Source: Rhodocyclales bacterium (lineage in GTDB: Bacteria; Pseudomonadota; Gammaproteobacteria; Burkholderiales; Rhodocyclaceae). From it: a DNA stretch of 64,000 nt. Location: NCBI GenBank assembly GCA_016192435.1, contig JACPUD010000057.1, forward strand, positions 1 to 64,000, read 5' to 3'. The translations under genes and the position numbers were made by a program. Positions 1 through 9,646 of the stretch are shown piece by piece (position 1 is the first letter of the stretch; each line of letters opens with the position of its first letter). The notes under the pieces are model-generated. The model was not told the DNA's origin. It searched no databases and saw only the letters and a program-made list of their open reading frames with translations.

Positions 1-78
1 CTGGTGTCGCCCGAAGCCAAGGAGGCTTTTGCCGCCTTCTTCGACAAGCGCAAGCCGGATTTCTCAAGTTTCAACTGA
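1..78 (+). CDS. C-terminal end of an enoyl-CoA hydratase/isomerase-family protein (partial)
   Basis: Only the last 25 codons and the TGA stop lie in the window; the gene enters from the left edge. The tail reads SPEAKEAFAAFFDKRKPDFS, which is the usual end of crotonase-family enoyl-CoA hydratases (an acidic/aromatic helix followed by KRKPDF). Such enzymes hydrate trans-2-enoyl-CoA during fatty-acid or aromatic-acid degradation in the cytoplasm. The substrate cannot be told from this fragment. The family assignment rests on the C-terminal motif alone. Confidence 0.65.
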   Translation: MVSPEAKEAFAAFFDKRKPDFSSFN

Positions 79-121
79 GACAAAGAACGGAGGACCGCGG
101 TGCTAAAATCCGCGGCCCGAC

Positions 122-211
122 GGATGGGTGGCAGAGCGGTTTAATGCACCGGTCTTGAAAACCGGCGAAGGTGCAAGCCTTCCGTGGGTTCGAATCCCAC
201 CCCATCCGCCA
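122..211 (+). tRNA. tRNA-Ser (anticodon UGA)
   Basis: A 90-nt cloverleaf with acceptor stem GGATGGG pairing to CCCATCC, discriminator G and an encoded CCA. The anticodon loop CTTGAAA sits between GGT and ACC stem ends and gives UGA. A long variable arm (class II tRNA) follows, and the T loop reads GGTTCGAATCC. The upstream A+T-rich stretch around 105-110 could hold its promoter. Confidence 0.95.
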
Positions 212-278
212 GCGAGCAAGTTGCGCCTTGCCCGGCGCTTCATTTCAGCGTGCAGACGGCGTCGACCAAATCGTTGAT

Positions 279-302
279 TGCCGTCCTGTCAGCACCAACT
301 CT
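279..302 (-). repeat. Dispersed 24-bp repeat, copy 1
   Basis: Read on the minus strand it is AGAGTTGGTGCTGAC, AGG, ACGGCA. It differs from the consensus (AGAGTTGGCGCTGRC, three variable bases, ACGGYG) at two bases. It lies in the gap between tRNA-Ser and the next gene. Confidence 0.6.
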
Positions 303-373
303 TGGGCATCGCCGCTGCTTGTCCGCAACCCGGCCCTGCCCCGTAGCGCTCATGCCGCACTCCCGCGCGTGGA

Positions 374-904
374 TCACCGCAGCTTCCGTGCCTCGGCCGA
401 TACGAAGTCATTCGGCAACGCTGCCGGGGATTGAGCATGCGCCCCCTCTTGGCTCTTGCCATCGCTTTCGAGAACTATCGTCCCGTCGCGAATCAATATC
501 CGGCGGGCAGGCACGATGCCTTCACGGTTGAGTTCGCTGCCCGACAGGCCTTGTCTCATCGGCGACCGGGCAGATGTCATTGCGGTCGCCAGATTCCTTT
601 GCAGGCGGAGCCGCGGCGGCTCGCTGACGGCGCCCGGACTCGGCTTCCCCGCCGAGTGCGGGCGGACGGCGGACCGCGAAGTCCCCAGGCTCGCCGACGA
701 TCGCAACCCCATCCGTTCATCGCTACCACCTTCCCTTGGCGCGATGGACACTTCCGTCGACGAGGCGGCGGAGGTAGCAGAGGCCAAATCGCTGGCGTCG
801 GCAAATCGCATGCCGGTCGCGCACAGCATTGCGACACCCAGTGTCATGAGCAGTCGCAGCAGGCCCGGGAAAGATTCCGAGTCCAGCCTTTCAGTCAGAA
901 CCAT
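374..904 (-). CDS. Hypothetical exported protein
   Basis: A 176-residue reading frame that I do not recognise. It starts three bases after the stop of the zinc-ribbon membrane protein gene at 908-1333, so the two look co-transcribed. The N-terminus has a hydrophobic stretch (about residues 14-31, LLRLLMTLGVAMLCATG) that could be a signal peptide or anchor. The rest is Ser/Arg/Ala-rich with no visible domain, and ends in a short segment resembling an exposed beta-hairpin (RRILIRDGTIVLE). Without homologues the coding assignment is moderate, supported mainly by the tight spacing to the upstream gene. Confidence 0.5.
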   Translation of the reverse strand: MVLTERLDSESFPGLLRLLMTLGVAMLCATGMRFADASDLASATSAASSTEVSIAPREGGSDERMGLRSSASLGTSRSAVRPHSAGKPSPGAVSEPPRLRLQRNLATAMTSARSPMRQGLSGSELNREGIVPARRILIRDGTIVLESDGKSQEGAHAQSPAALPNDFVSAEARKLR

Positions 905-907
905 GTC

Positions 908-1333
908 TCAAAAAATGTTGTTCAACATCCACTCGCGACCGCACTTCTTGCATTGAGCCCGCAGCCAGACGCCGCCACCGTGGTTCTCCAATGCCGGATC
1001 GCCGCCATCCGGCAACGGTGCCGGCCCGGAAGACATCACCGCAAACTTGGCGTAGGTGTTGCAGGCGGGGCATACCGCCTGTCCGCCCAGCCGTTCTGCA
1101 ACTTCAAGCATCAAACGATAACGCTTCCAGCTATACAGGGTGACGGCCAAGCCGCCCAACAGCAAGAGCAGCCCCGGCGTGCGCGAGACGACCCGCTCTC
1201 CAAGCAGTTCCATGCCACTGACCAGGACGATGACGCCAAGAAACCAGCTGACCAGCCAGGCATGGCACTCGATCAATTGCCGCTCGTACCAGCGCTGGAA
1301 GCCATCTGTTCGTATGCGATCAAGCGACGCCAC
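908..1333 (-). CDS. Small membrane protein with C-terminal zinc-ribbon-like cysteines
   Basis: The 141-residue protein has two predicted transmembrane helices (roughly residues 26-48 and 53-68). A soluble tail follows with two CxxC knuckles, CPAC near residue 88 and CKKC near residue 128, an arrangement typical of a zinc ribbon. The last residues (GREWMLNNIF) resemble the rubredoxin-like ends of cytoplasmic zinc-ribbon membrane proteins. The function is unknown. It is the first gene of a two-gene minus-strand unit with 374-904. Confidence 0.75.
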   Translation of the reverse strand: MASLDRIRTDGFQRWYERQLIECHAWLVSWFLGVIVLVSGMELLGERVVSRTPGLLLLLGGLAVTLYSWKRYRLMLEVAERLGGQAVCPACNTYAKFAVMSSGPAPLPDGGDPALENHGGGVWLRAQCKKCGREWMLNNIF

Positions 1334-1459
1334 GACGCCTCCCCTGATTTGTTGTGGTCAGCTTAGACTTCCCAGGTCATCAGCGCAACCGAATTCCGCG
1401 GACGGCTGGTACCGCAGCGTTCAGCAAAGGCGGCCAATCTGCGCGCAATAATCCACCGC

Positions 1460-1465
1460 TATAAT
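1460..1465 (+). promoter_or_regulatory. Candidate -10 element for the yccA-type gene
   Basis: A perfect TATAAT lies 95 bp upstream of the start at 1560. No good -35 hexamer is visible at 16-18 bp spacing. The leader between them ends in a strong Shine-Dalgarno, AAGGAGGG, about ten bases before the ATG. Confidence 0.4.
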
Positions 1466-1559
1466 TTGCGGCGCATGGCCACGGACAAGCGCCTGGAACT
1501 CGGCCACCTCATGGCTGTCGAATGTGCTGGAATCATCTTAAAGGAGGGTTTCAAAGACC

Positions 1560-2252
1560 ATGGAAAACATCCGCAGCTATTCGCGAACCACTACGCTGGA
1601 CCACGCGCAAGGGCAGCATCGGGTTCTGCGCAATACCTATGCCTTGCTCGCGCTGTCGATGGTGCCGACCATTGCCGGAGCCTTGCTCGGCGTGCAATTA
1701 AAGTTCAGTTTCCTGGCCGGCAACCCGTTTATCGCCTTCATGTTGTTCCTCGGCGTGGCCTTCGGCTTTATGTGGGGCATCGAGCGCACCAAGAACAGCG
1801 GCATGGGAGTTGCACTGCTGCTGGGGTTCACATTCTTTATGGGCCTGATGCTTTCGCGCATCCTGCAAGCCGCGCTCGGTTTTTCCAACGGCGGCACGCT
1901 GATCGCCCTGGCGGCAGGCGGTACCGGCGCGATCTTCGTTGCGCTGGCGGGGGTTGCAGCCACCACCAAGCGCGATTTTTCCAATCTCGGCAATTTCCTG
2001 TTTTCCGGCGTGATCCTGCTGCTGGTCGCCATCGTGGCGAACATCTTCTTCCAGATTCCGGCGCTGGCGCTGGCAATTTCCGCCATTGCGGTAGTCCTCT
2101 TCTCCGCCTACATCCTCTACGACATCAACCGCATCGTGCAGGGCGGCGAGACCAACTACATCACGGCGACCCTGGCCGTATATCTGGATATCTACAACGT
2201 CTTTGTCCACCTGCTGAATCTGCTGATGGCGTTCACCGGGGACCGCGACTGA
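1560..2252 (+). CDS. Bax inhibitor-1/YccA family inner-membrane protein
   Basis: The 230-residue protein is almost entirely hydrophobic with about seven transmembrane helices. It has the family hallmarks: an N-terminal cytoplasmic segment (ENIRSYSRTTT), then helices, and near the C-terminus the segment LYDINRIVQGGETNYITAT. The paired acidic residues around that segment correspond to the pH/ion-sensing site of BI-1 proteins. Its E. coli relative YccA binds the protease FtsH and modulates membrane-protein turnover; others of the family leak calcium. The start is supported by AAGGAGGG just upstream, and a terminator follows the gene at 2289-2316. Confidence 0.88.
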   Translation: MENIRSYSRTTTLDHAQGQHRVLRNTYALLALSMVPTIAGALLGVQLKFSFLAGNPFIAFMLFLGVAFGFMWGIERTKNSGMGVALLLGFTFFMGLMLSRILQAALGFSNGGTLIALAAGGTGAIFVALAGVAATTKRDFSNLGNFLFSGVILLLVAIVANIFFQIPALALAISAIAVVLFSAYILYDINRIVQGGETNYITATLAVYLDIYNVFVHLLNLLMAFTGDRD

Positions 2253-2254
2253 GG

Positions 2255-2278
2255 AAAGTTGGCGCTGACGCAACGGCG
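2255..2278 (+). repeat. Dispersed 24-bp repeat, copy 2
   Basis: AAAGTTGGCGCTGAC, GCA, ACGGCG: one mismatch to the consensus. It sits two bases after the stop of the YccA-family gene and ends ten bases before the terminator hairpin. Confidence 0.75.
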
Positions 2279-2288
2279 ATCCAGGTCT

Positions 2289-2316
2289 AAAAACGGCGAC
2301 TTCGGTCGCCGTTTTT
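2289..2316. terminator. Intrinsic terminator between yccA-type gene and rlmD
   Basis: A 12-bp perfect stem (AAAAACGGCGAC paired to GTCGCCGTTTTT) closes on a stable TTCG tetraloop. A and T tracts flank it on both sides, so it can serve both the plus-strand gene upstream and the convergent minus-strand rlmD. Confidence 0.9.
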
Positions 2317-2330
2317 GATTCAACGTCGGA

Positions 2331-3629
2331 TCATTTCCCGAACAAAGCGATCGACTCCAGATGCGAGGTATGCGGGAACATGTTGGCAATGCCGGCAGCC
2401 AGCAAGCGGTAACCTTTTTCGTGCACCAGCACCGCCGCATCACGGGCGAGCGTGGCCGGGCTGCAGGATACGTAAACGATGCGGCGCGGACCGCCTTCTG
2501 CGGGCAGTGCCTTGACCAGTGCGATCGCTCCTTCGCGCGGCGGATCGATCAGCAGTTTGTCGAAGGCGCCCAGCGCGGCAAAGCTTTCCTCGGTCGCCGC
2601 GAACAGGTTGGCAACGGCAAATTCGCAGCGCGATGCAAGGCCGTTGTGGGTGGCGTTTTGCCGGGCCCGGCCGACCAGTGCGGCGCTGCCCTCGACGCCG
2701 AGGACGCGCGCACCCAGCCGGGCAATGGGCAGCGTGAAGTTGCCCAAACCGCAAAACATGTCCGCAATCCTCTCCCCGGGCTGCGGCTTCAACAAAGCCA
2801 TGGCGCGGCGCACCAGCATGCGGTTAACGCCGTGATTGACCTGGGTGAATTCGGTCGGATGAAACAGCAACTCAAGGCCGAAGTCCGGCAGCTCGTAGCT
2901 CAGCAGGCTCGCGTCGGCCGGATGGAACAGCACCACGGTATCCAGGCCACCGGCCTGCAAATACCAGATGATGCCGTGCTCCTCGGCAAACTGCCTCAAT
3001 CGATCCAGATCGTCGGGCGTCAATGGCTCCAGATGGCGCAACAGCAGCACCGTGCGCGAGCCGCCCACGGCGACCTCGATCTGCGGCATGCGGTCCGGTT
3101 GCGACATGCCGTCGACCAGGGTCTTGAGCGCAGGGATCAAAGCCGATACATGCGGCGGCAAGACGGGGCAGGAGTCCATCAAAGCCACATAGCTGCTGTG
3201 CTTTTCGCGAAAGCCGATCAGTGCGCCGCCCTTGCTTGCCACGTAGCGCACCGAGAGGCGGGCGCGCAGGCGGTAGCCCCAGCCGGTACCGGAGATCGGC
3301 GGCAAGAGTTGTTCCGGCTTGAGGCGGGCGATATGCCAAAGCGCGTCCTCCAGCACGCGTTGCTTGGCGGCGGTCTGGCCGGCCAGGTGCAGGTGCTGCA
3401 TCGAGCAGCCGCCGCAGGTGCCGAAGTGCGGACAGGGTGGCTCCACGCGCTGGCTCGACGCGCGCAGTACGCGCAGAACATGCGCCTTTTCGTAACTCGG
3501 TTTGCGCCGGTAGCTGACGTAGTCGACGGCTTCGCCGGGCAGGGCACCTTCGATGAAAACCACCTTGCCATCAACATGCGCAACGCCGCGTCCTTCGTGA
3601 TCCAGGGATTCGATGTCTGCTAGCGGCAT
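2331..3629 (-). CDS. rlmD: 23S rRNA (uracil-1939-C5)-methyltransferase
   Basis: A 432-residue member of the RumA/TrmA family, which uses S-adenosylmethionine to methylate C5 of uracil 1939 in 23S rRNA. An N-terminal TRAM domain (about residues 1-58) is followed by iron-sulfur ligand cysteines in [14 protein letters not shown] (residues 66-80), with a fourth in MDSCPVL. The SAM-binding motif is [13 protein letters not shown]. The catalytic cysteine lies in [12 protein letters not shown] near the C-terminus. Length and motif order are normal for RlmD. It is convergent with the YccA-type gene and divergent from the small genes at 3678. Confidence 0.93.
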   Translation of the reverse strand: MPLADIESLDHEGRGVAHVDGKVVFIEGALPGEAVDYVSYRRKPSYEKAHVLRVLRASSQRVEPPCPHFGTCGGCSMQHLHLAGQTAAKQRVLEDALWHIARLKPEQLLPPISGTGWGYRLRARLSVRYVASKGGALIGFREKHSSYVALMDSCPVLPPHVSALIPALKTLVDGMSQPDRMPQIEVAVGGSRTVLLLRHLEPLTPDDLDRLRQFAEEHGIIWYLQAGGLDTVVLFHPADASLLSYELPDFGLELLFHPTEFTQVNHGVNRMLVRRAMALLKPQPGERIADMFCGLGNFTLPIARLGARVLGVEGSAALVGRARQNATHNGLASRCEFAVANLFAATEESFAALGAFDKLLIDPPREGAIALVKALPAEGGPRRIVYVSCSPATLARDAAVLVHEKGYRLLAAGIANMFPHTSHLESIALFGK

Positions 3630-3662
3630 GATGGATTCGGGGCCTGTTCAGCAAAAGGGGGC

Positions 3663-3672
3663 GATTATAATC
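3663..3672. promoter_or_regulatory. Palindromic -10 element shared by divergent genes
   Basis: GATTATAATC is self-complementary, so TATAAT can be read on both strands. On the minus strand it would start rlmD mRNA about 30 bp before its ATG. On the plus strand the start point would fall on or next to the ATG at 3678. No clear -35 is visible either way. Confidence 0.4.
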
Positions 3673-3677
3673 GGCGC

Positions 3678-3797
3678 ATGAATCCTGGTCTTGTCGCTTT
3701 GCCCGGCAGGAAGTTGCCCGTGTCTGCCGCCACAACCTGCGACAGTCCAGGGCATACCGGAATCGGCGAGCAGGAGATTCGGGCAGCTTCGTCATGA
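3678..3797 (+). CDS. Small 39-residue reading frame upstream of and overlapping the DUF7931-type gene
   Basis: It begins with ATG (MNPGLVALPGRKLP), has no recognisable domain, and ends in ATGA, where its stop overlaps the ATG of the next gene at 3794. In related betaproteobacteria the following gene is, as I recall, often preceded by a GNAT acetyltransferase gene. This frame could be a decayed remnant of that or a translational-coupling leader. The predicted transcript start almost coincides with its ATG, so it would be leaderless. It could also be chance. Confidence 0.3.
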   Translation: MNPGLVALPGRKLPVSAATTCDSPGHTGIGEQEIRAASS

Positions 3798-4276
3798 ATC
3801 CCAACTATCAATTGCTGACCAGCGAAGCCGATTACCGTCAGGCCTGCGATACGGTTCTGGGGAGGGCGAAGCGCGAGATCCTGATTTTCGACCGCGATCT
3901 TGTCGCTTTGAAGTTCGAAGACGCGGCACGCCTTGCGGCGCTGACCGATTTTCTGCGAGCCGGCGGCATGCACGGGATACGCATGGTGCTGCACGATCCT
4001 GGTCCGCTGGAGCGCAACTCGCCGCGCCTGACGCGACTCATTTTCCGTTTTTCGCATGCGATCGAGGTGCGCCAGAGCCCGGACAACCTGCGCCACCTGG
4101 CCGATACCCACGTACTTGCAGACGAAAGCCACGGCGTCCGCCGGTTTCACATCGATCAACCGCGTAGCGCGTTGATCCTTGACGACCCCGCCTATATCAA
4201 TCCCTGGCGGCAGCGCTTCGAGGAACTCTGGGAACTGTCCCACTCCTGCCTGCAGGTCAATACGACCGGCCTTTGA
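3794..4276 (+). CDS. Conserved hypothetical protein, DUF7931-like (phospholipase-D-like fold)
   Basis: The 160-residue soluble protein has the pattern of a small betaproteobacterial family: an N-terminal LLTSEADYRQACDTVLGRA helix, REILIFDRDL, a central HDPGPLERNSPRL stretch and VRRFHIDQPRSALILDD. Its strand-helix order resembles a half phospholipase-D fold without HKD motifs. The biochemical function is unknown. Translation may be coupled to the 39-codon frame upstream through the ATGA overlap. A tyrosine/tryptophan-rich C-terminus (NPWRQRFEELWELS) is normal for the family. Confidence 0.75.
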   Translation: MNPNYQLLTSEADYRQACDTVLGRAKREILIFDRDLVALKFEDAARLAALTDFLRAGGMHGIRMVLHDPGPLERNSPRLTRLIFRFSHAIEVRQSPDNLRHLADTHVLADESHGVRRFHIDQPRSALILDDPAYINPWRQRFEELWELSHSCLQVNTTGL

Positions 4277-4418
4277 GAGTAAAAAATTAATATCTCGCAG
4301 TTCGCGCGCTCATCAATCAAACGTTGTTAATGTGATATGATTATTTGTTGACTGAAACGGCAACGTTGAGGTCAACCAATTGGCCATGTATCTCCATAAC
4401 GTTAAGGATCTCACTAAA

Positions 4419-4700
4419 ATGAATCACTCTCTCCTCGTAGCTGCCCTCCTCGCCCTGGCTGTGTCCGCTTGCGGCAAGACCGAAGCCCCCGCCGCTCCCG
4501 CTGCCGCTCCGGCGCCCGCTGCTGCTCCGGCTCCCGCTGCTGCTCCGGCTCCTGCTGCCGCTCCTGCCGCTGACGCTGCGAAGCCCGCTGACGCTGCTGC
4601 TGCTCCGGCTGCCGCCGCTCCGGCTGCTGCTGCTCCGGCCGCTGCTCCCGCTGCTGCTGCTCCGGCTGCCGCCCCGGCTGCTGACCCGGCGAAGAAGTAA
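4419..4700 (+). CDS. Alanine/proline-rich small lipoprotein
   Basis: Starting at ATG 4419 (Shine-Dalgarno AAGGAT about 10 bases upstream), the 93-residue product has a lipoprotein signal MNHSLLVAALLALAVSAC. The invariant Cys at residue 18 is followed by Gly-Lys. The mature part is low-complexity Ala/Pro with repeats of the type APAPAAAP and AAPAAAA, ending DPAKK. Such sequences are extended and could span the periplasm or bind peptidoglycan through the terminal lysines, but this is inference. A longer frame using TTG at 4380 is less likely. A strong terminator follows at once. Confidence 0.75.
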   Translation: MNHSLLVAALLALAVSACGKTEAPAAPAAAPAPAAAPAPAAAPAPAAAPAADAAKPADAAAAPAAAAPAAAAPAAAPAAAAPAAAPAADPAKK

Positions 4701-4722
4701 ATCTTCACCTGCCTTCGGGCGT

Positions 4723-4754
4723 AAAAAAGCCAGCCTTCGGGCTGGCTTTTTTTT
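4723..4754 (+). terminator. Intrinsic terminator of the Ala/Pro-rich lipoprotein gene
   Basis: AAAAAAGCCAGCC and GGCTGGCTTTTTTTT form a 13-bp stem around a TTCG loop, followed by a run of eight T. It can also act on the convergent minus-strand gene ending at 4781. Confidence 0.93.
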
Positions 4755-4780
4755 GCCGGAAATCACCGCCGGTAACCAGC

Positions 4781-5542
4781 TCATAGATCGCGCCAGGCAA
4801 ATCCATGGTTCTGGGTAGCGACCCCGATCCACTCCTGCTCGCATTCCAGCGCCGCGGACAATGCCGCCTGTGCAAGTGCAGGGAGATTGTTCTCCGCGGA
4901 GAGATGAGCCGCCACCACATGGCGCAGGCGGGAACTTCCAATCCGCGACAACAACGAGGCGGCCGCCGCGTTGTCGAGGTGACCCCAGGGGCCGCCGATT
5001 CGCCGCTTCAATGCCCGCGGATAGCGTCCCTGCTCCAGCATCCCGGCATCGTGATTGCATTCCAGCACGAGGGCGTCGCAGCCCTCCAGCATGGCGACCA
5101 TATGCGGCGTGACATGGCCCGCATCGGTCAAGACACCGAGGCGCCGTGCGCCATCGGTTAGGGTGAATTGCACCGGCTCGCGCGCATCGTGCGGAACGGG
5201 AAAAGGCTGCACGCGAATATCGCCTACTGACGCCGACTCGTGGTTGTCGATGATCGTGATACGCGTATCGGCACCGGCGTCGGCACATGCGGCCAGGGTC
5301 CCGTGTGTCAACAGCACGGTCCAGCCAAAACGCCGGGCACAGGCGAAAACGCCGCCGATGTGATCGGAATGCTCATGGGTGACCAGCACCGCGTCGACGG
5401 TTTCGGCCGTGAGGCCCAGGCGTTCCAGCCGCCGCGACATTTCGCGCGGACCGAATCCGGCATCGACCAGCAAACGGGTGTTGCCGGCCTCGACCAGCAG
5501 GGCGTTGCCCCGACTGCCGCTGCCGAGCGACGCAAAGCGCAC
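4781..5542 (-). CDS. MBL-fold metallo-hydrolase (YycJ/WalJ-like)
   Basis: The 253-residue protein begins MRFASLGSGSRGNALLVEAG, a start typical of YycJ-type metallo-beta-lactamase-fold hydrolases. It has the zinc motif THEHSDH at residues 55-61 and further metal ligands in PHDAREP, LTDAGHV and the C-terminal VVAAHLSAENN. Family members are cytoplasmic phosphodiesterase or exonuclease-like enzymes linked to DNA repair or cell-wall signalling; the exact substrate is not predictable. It lies five bases after bamC on the same strand and is probably the third gene of a dapA-bamC-mbl operon. Confidence 0.85.
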   Translation of the reverse strand: MRFASLGSGSRGNALLVEAGNTRLLVDAGFGPREMSRRLERLGLTAETVDAVLVTHEHSDHIGGVFACARRFGWTVLLTHGTLAACADAGADTRITIIDNHESASVGDIRVQPFPVPHDAREPVQFTLTDGARRLGVLTDAGHVTPHMVAMLEGCDALVLECNHDAGMLEQGRYPRALKRRIGGPWGHLDNAAAASLLSRIGSSRLRHVVAAHLSAENNLPALAQAALSAALECEQEWIGVATQNHGFAWRDL

Positions 5543-5547
5543 CGCGC

Positions 5548-6696
5548 CTACTTCAACTGTTCGTGCAGCAGGCCCAGGATACGTCGCGAAGTATCCGACC
5601 GATCAATACCGCCTTCGCGGGTCAGCACTTGCACGCTGGTCGATTCGCCGGCGGTCTTGAGGTGAATGCGATACTGGGCCTGATTCGGCTTGTCACTGGC
5701 GCCGCCCTTCCAGAACATCAGCTTGGACAGGAAGCCCTTGTCGTCATCCTTCTTCTTGCTGTCCGCATCGGGGTCCACATAGCGCACGAAGTACAGGCCT
5801 TGCGACCGGTCGCGATCCTCGACCGTGAATCCGACGCGATCCAGAGCCAGTCCGACGCGCCGCCAGGCCCGATCGAACGCCTCTTCCAGCAGCAATGCGC
5901 CGGCCCCATCCGTCGCACGCGAAAGCTTGGCGCGATCCTGTCGCTGCTCGGCAGCCACCATCGTCTTGGCACGGTTTTCGTCAACTCCCAGACGGACCAT
6001 CAGGCGCCGCAGCATCTCGGCTTCCAGTTCCGGATCCGCCGAACGCGGCTGCCAGCGCGTCTCGCTCTTGCCCTCGTTGGTGTAGATCTCGTACATGCCG
6101 CGATGGCTGATGTAGATCTCGACCGTGCCGGGTTCCGCACCCTTTTCCAGGCGGGTACGGAACTTGTCCCGCTCCGCCGTCGAATAGAGGCTGTCGAATA
6201 CTTTTCCGATGGTGCCCCGAATGATGTCCTGCGGAATCTTGGCGCGGTTCTCGGCCCAGTCGGTTTCGATGATCCCGGCTTCGGGCAATTCCACATTGAC
6301 CAGGAAACCCAGTTCCTGCCAGAACTCCTTGACGCCGGGCCAGAGCTTCTCCGGCGAGCCGCCGACCACCAGCCAGCGCTGGGTACCCGCGCGCTCGATG
6401 CGCATCTTGTCCACCTGCGGCAGCAGATCCTGGGCCGTCGTGGTACGCGCCTGTCCGGAGCGTTCGCTCGAGTACGCCGAGTAAGTGGCGGAACCCTTGC
6501 TGGCGGAAACGTCCGGCACCGCATAACGTTCATCGCGGCTCTGCTGCGTGAGGTCCGGTGGAATTTCGAGCGGCGGCAGCTTGCCGGCGGATTTGTACTC
6601 GATCTTCTTCGATTCCGGAAGAATGTTGCCGCTGCAGCCGGCAAGCACGCCGATCAGCAACAGCGACACGGACAGCAGCGAGAATGGACGGTTCAT
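5548..6696 (-). CDS. bamC: Outer membrane protein assembly factor BamC
   Basis: A 382-residue lipoprotein with signal LLLIGVLAGC (Cys21), then the flexible BamC N-terminus containing KSAGKLPPLEIPPDLTQ, the segment that binds BamD. Two helix-grip domains follow. The first includes RAGTQRWLVVGGSPEKLWP and the second has GALLLEEAFDRAWRRVG. BamC is an accessory subunit of the beta-barrel assembly machine at the inner face of the outer membrane. The position directly after dapA is the classical arrangement (nlpB next to dapA). The length is normal. Confidence 0.92.
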   Translation of the reverse strand: MNRPFSLLSVSLLLIGVLAGCSGNILPESKKIEYKSAGKLPPLEIPPDLTQQSRDERYAVPDVSASKGSATYSAYSSERSGQARTTTAQDLLPQVDKMRIERAGTQRWLVVGGSPEKLWPGVKEFWQELGFLVNVELPEAGIIETDWAENRAKIPQDIIRGTIGKVFDSLYSTAERDKFRTRLEKGAEPGTVEIYISHRGMYEIYTNEGKSETRWQPRSADPELEAEMLRRLMVRLGVDENRAKTMVAAEQRQDRAKLSRATDGAGALLLEEAFDRAWRRVGLALDRVGFTVEDRDRSQGLYFVRYVDPDADSKKKDDDKGFLSKLMFWKGGASDKPNQAQYRIHLKTAGESTSVQVLTREGGIDRSDTSRRILGLLHEQLK

Positions 6697-6714
6697 TGAA
6701 TATCGGTTTCCTGG

Positions 6715-7599
6715 TCAGAGGACAATTCCGGCTTCGCGCATGGCGGCGCGCAGGCGTTCATGGTAGTCCGGTGATAAAGGCGTCATCGGCAAGCGGATGC
6801 CGCCGCCGATCAGTCCCAACTGCTGCACCGCCCACTTCACCGGAATCGGGTTGGCTTCATGAAACAAGTTGCGATGCAGGCCCAACAGGCGGAAATTCGT
6901 TTCGCACGCCGTTGCCAGATCGCCCGCAATTGCCGCCACGCACATCTGGTGCATCAAACGCGGTGCGACATTCGCCGTGACCGAGATCGAGCCCTTGCCA
7001 CCCAGCAACATCAGGGCGATGGCCGTGGCGTCGTCGCCGCTATAGACACTGAAGCCGGACGGAGCCCGCTTCAGCAAATCGGAACCGCGCTCGATATTGG
7101 CGGTGGCATCCTTGATGCCGACGATTCCGGGCACCTGCGCCAGGCGCAGGGTCGTGTCGTTCGCCAGATCCGCCACCGTACGCCCCGGCACGTTGTAGAG
7201 AATCATGGGCAGATCGACTGCCTCGGCAATCGCCTTGAAATGCCGGAAAAGCCCTTCCTGCGTCGGCTTGTTGTAGTAAGGCACGACCGAAAGATGCGCG
7301 TCGGCGCCGGCCGACTTGGCGAAGTGCGCCAGTTCGATCGCTTCTGCGGTGGAATTGGCGCCGGTACCGGCAATCACCGGGATGCGCCCGGCGACGTGCC
7401 GCACCGTTGTCTCGATCAGCGCGCAATGCTCATCGTAACTGACCGTCGGCGATTCACCCGTGGTGCCGACGATGACGACAGCGTCGGAACCTTCGCCGAT
7501 GTGCCAGTCGAGCAGGCGCTGCAGGCCCGGCAGATCGAGCGAGCCGTCGTCCAGCATCGGCGTGAGTATGGCGGGAATGGAACCCTGTATGGTCTTCAT
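6715..7599 (-). CDS. dapA: 4-hydroxy-tetrahydrodipicolinate synthase
   Basis: The 294-residue TIM-barrel enzyme condenses pyruvate with aspartate semialdehyde in lysine and meso-diaminopimelate synthesis. The Schiff-base lysine is in VGIKDATAN (about K163) and the catalytic tyrosine in ILYNVPGRT (about Y135). GTTGESPT near residue 45 is the substrate-binding loop. I chose ATG 7599, which gives the standard [10 protein letters not shown] start; a longer frame begins upstream but has no support. It is the first gene of the dapA-bamC-MBL unit. Confidence 0.95.
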   Translation of the reverse strand: MKTIQGSIPAILTPMLDDGSLDLPGLQRLLDWHIGEGSDAVVIVGTTGESPTVSYDEHCALIETTVRHVAGRIPVIAGTGANSTAEAIELAHFAKSAGADAHLSVVPYYNKPTQEGLFRHFKAIAEAVDLPMILYNVPGRTVADLANDTTLRLAQVPGIVGIKDATANIERGSDLLKRAPSGFSVYSGDDATAIALMLLGGKGSISVTANVAPRLMHQMCVAAIAGDLATACETNFRLLGLHRNLFHEANPIPVKWAVQQLGLIGGGIRLPMTPLSPDYHERLRAAMREAGIVL

Positions 7600-7701
7600 G
7601 AACGTATCCGAAACTGCATGCCGCAAGCGGCAGCCAGGTAAGTGCAAAAAAGAATGAATTCTAACTGATGGCCATCCTGCGGCGCACCCTGCAAAGCCAG
7701 C

Positions 7702-8628
7702 TTACAAATCAGCCAGCACCTTGATGTGGGTGGTAACGCTGCGCGCCAGTGCGGAAAGCACATAGCCGCCCTCCAGCAAGGACACGATGCGGCCTTTGGA
7801 GAACTCGCCGGCGATCTGCTTGATCTGTTCGGTGACCCAGGCATAGTCGGATTCGACCAGGCCCAGCGAAGCCATGTCATCCTCGTAATGCGCATCGAAG
7901 CCGGCCGAGACGAAGATCATTTCCGGCCGGAATTCCCTTAGCCGAGGCAGCCATATGTCGTAAACCACCTGGCGGAAGTCTTCGCCGCGGGTTCCCGCCG
8001 GCAGCGGAACGTTGCACATGTTGGATGCCGGATTCTCGGTTCCGCAATACGGGTAGAACGGGTGCTGAAAAATCCCCGCCATCAGCACCCGCGGGTCGCC
8101 GGCGAAGATGTCTTCGGTACCGTTACCGTGATGCACGTCGAAATCGATGATCGCCACGCGCGAAAGCCCCCACGCCTCAAGCGCGTGGCGCGCGGCGACG
8201 GCGACGTTGTTGAAGAAACAGAAACCCATCGCCTTGGCGCGCTCGGCGTGATGGCCGGGCGGACGCACGGCGCAGAAAGCGTTCTGCACCTGTCCGCGCA
8301 TCACCAGATCGGTGGCGTAGCAGCCCGCCCCGGCTGAACGCAGGGCCGCCTGCAGCGTGCCCGGCGACATCGCGGTATCGGGATCCAGATGGACTATGCC
8401 GTGCGCCGGACTGCTGTCATGCACATGGTCTATGTAGGAGCGCGGATGCACGCGCAACAACTGATCCATCTCCGCCAGCGGTGCATCGTGGAACTGCAGA
8501 TAGACATCGAGGCCGGACGCGATCAGGCGATCGCTGATGGCGCCAAGGCGATCAGGGCATTCCGGATGGTGGGCGCCCATGTCGTGCTGCCAGCAGTCGC
8601 GGTGGGTAATAAAGGCGGTAATTGTCAT
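7702..8628 (-). CDS. Histone-deacetylase-family (acetoin utilization/acetylpolyamine-type) hydrolase
   Basis: The 308-residue protein has the arginase/deacetylase fold motifs. They are HHPECPDRLGAI at the N-terminus, AVRPPGHHAE with the catalytic histidine pair, and the zinc ligands in IIDFDVHHGNGT and VSAGFDAHYEDD. The tail is LLEGGYVLSALA. Bacterial relatives deacetylate small molecules such as acetylpolyamines or acetylated proteins, and all catalytic residues are present. It is transcribed divergently from the moxR operon; the two starts are only 75 bp apart, so promoters must overlap. Confidence 0.9.
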   Translation of the reverse strand: MTITAFITHRDCWQHDMGAHHPECPDRLGAISDRLIASGLDVYLQFHDAPLAEMDQLLRVHPRSYIDHVHDSSPAHGIVHLDPDTAMSPGTLQAALRSAGAGCYATDLVMRGQVQNAFCAVRPPGHHAERAKAMGFCFFNNVAVAARHALEAWGLSRVAIIDFDVHHGNGTEDIFAGDPRVLMAGIFQHPFYPYCGTENPASNMCNVPLPAGTRGEDFRQVVYDIWLPRLREFRPEMIFVSAGFDAHYEDDMASLGLVESDYAWVTEQIKQIAGEFSKGRIVSLLEGGYVLSALARSVTTHIKVLADL

Positions 8629-8702
8629 GACGGGCGTCTTGGCTGATGACTTACAATGAGGCGCAAAAGCATATTATCCATCAAAGTCTGCGCCCCGACC
8701 CC

Positions 8703-9623
<921 letters not shown>

Positions 9624-9646
9624 GTGCCCGCGGGAATAATCCCCTG

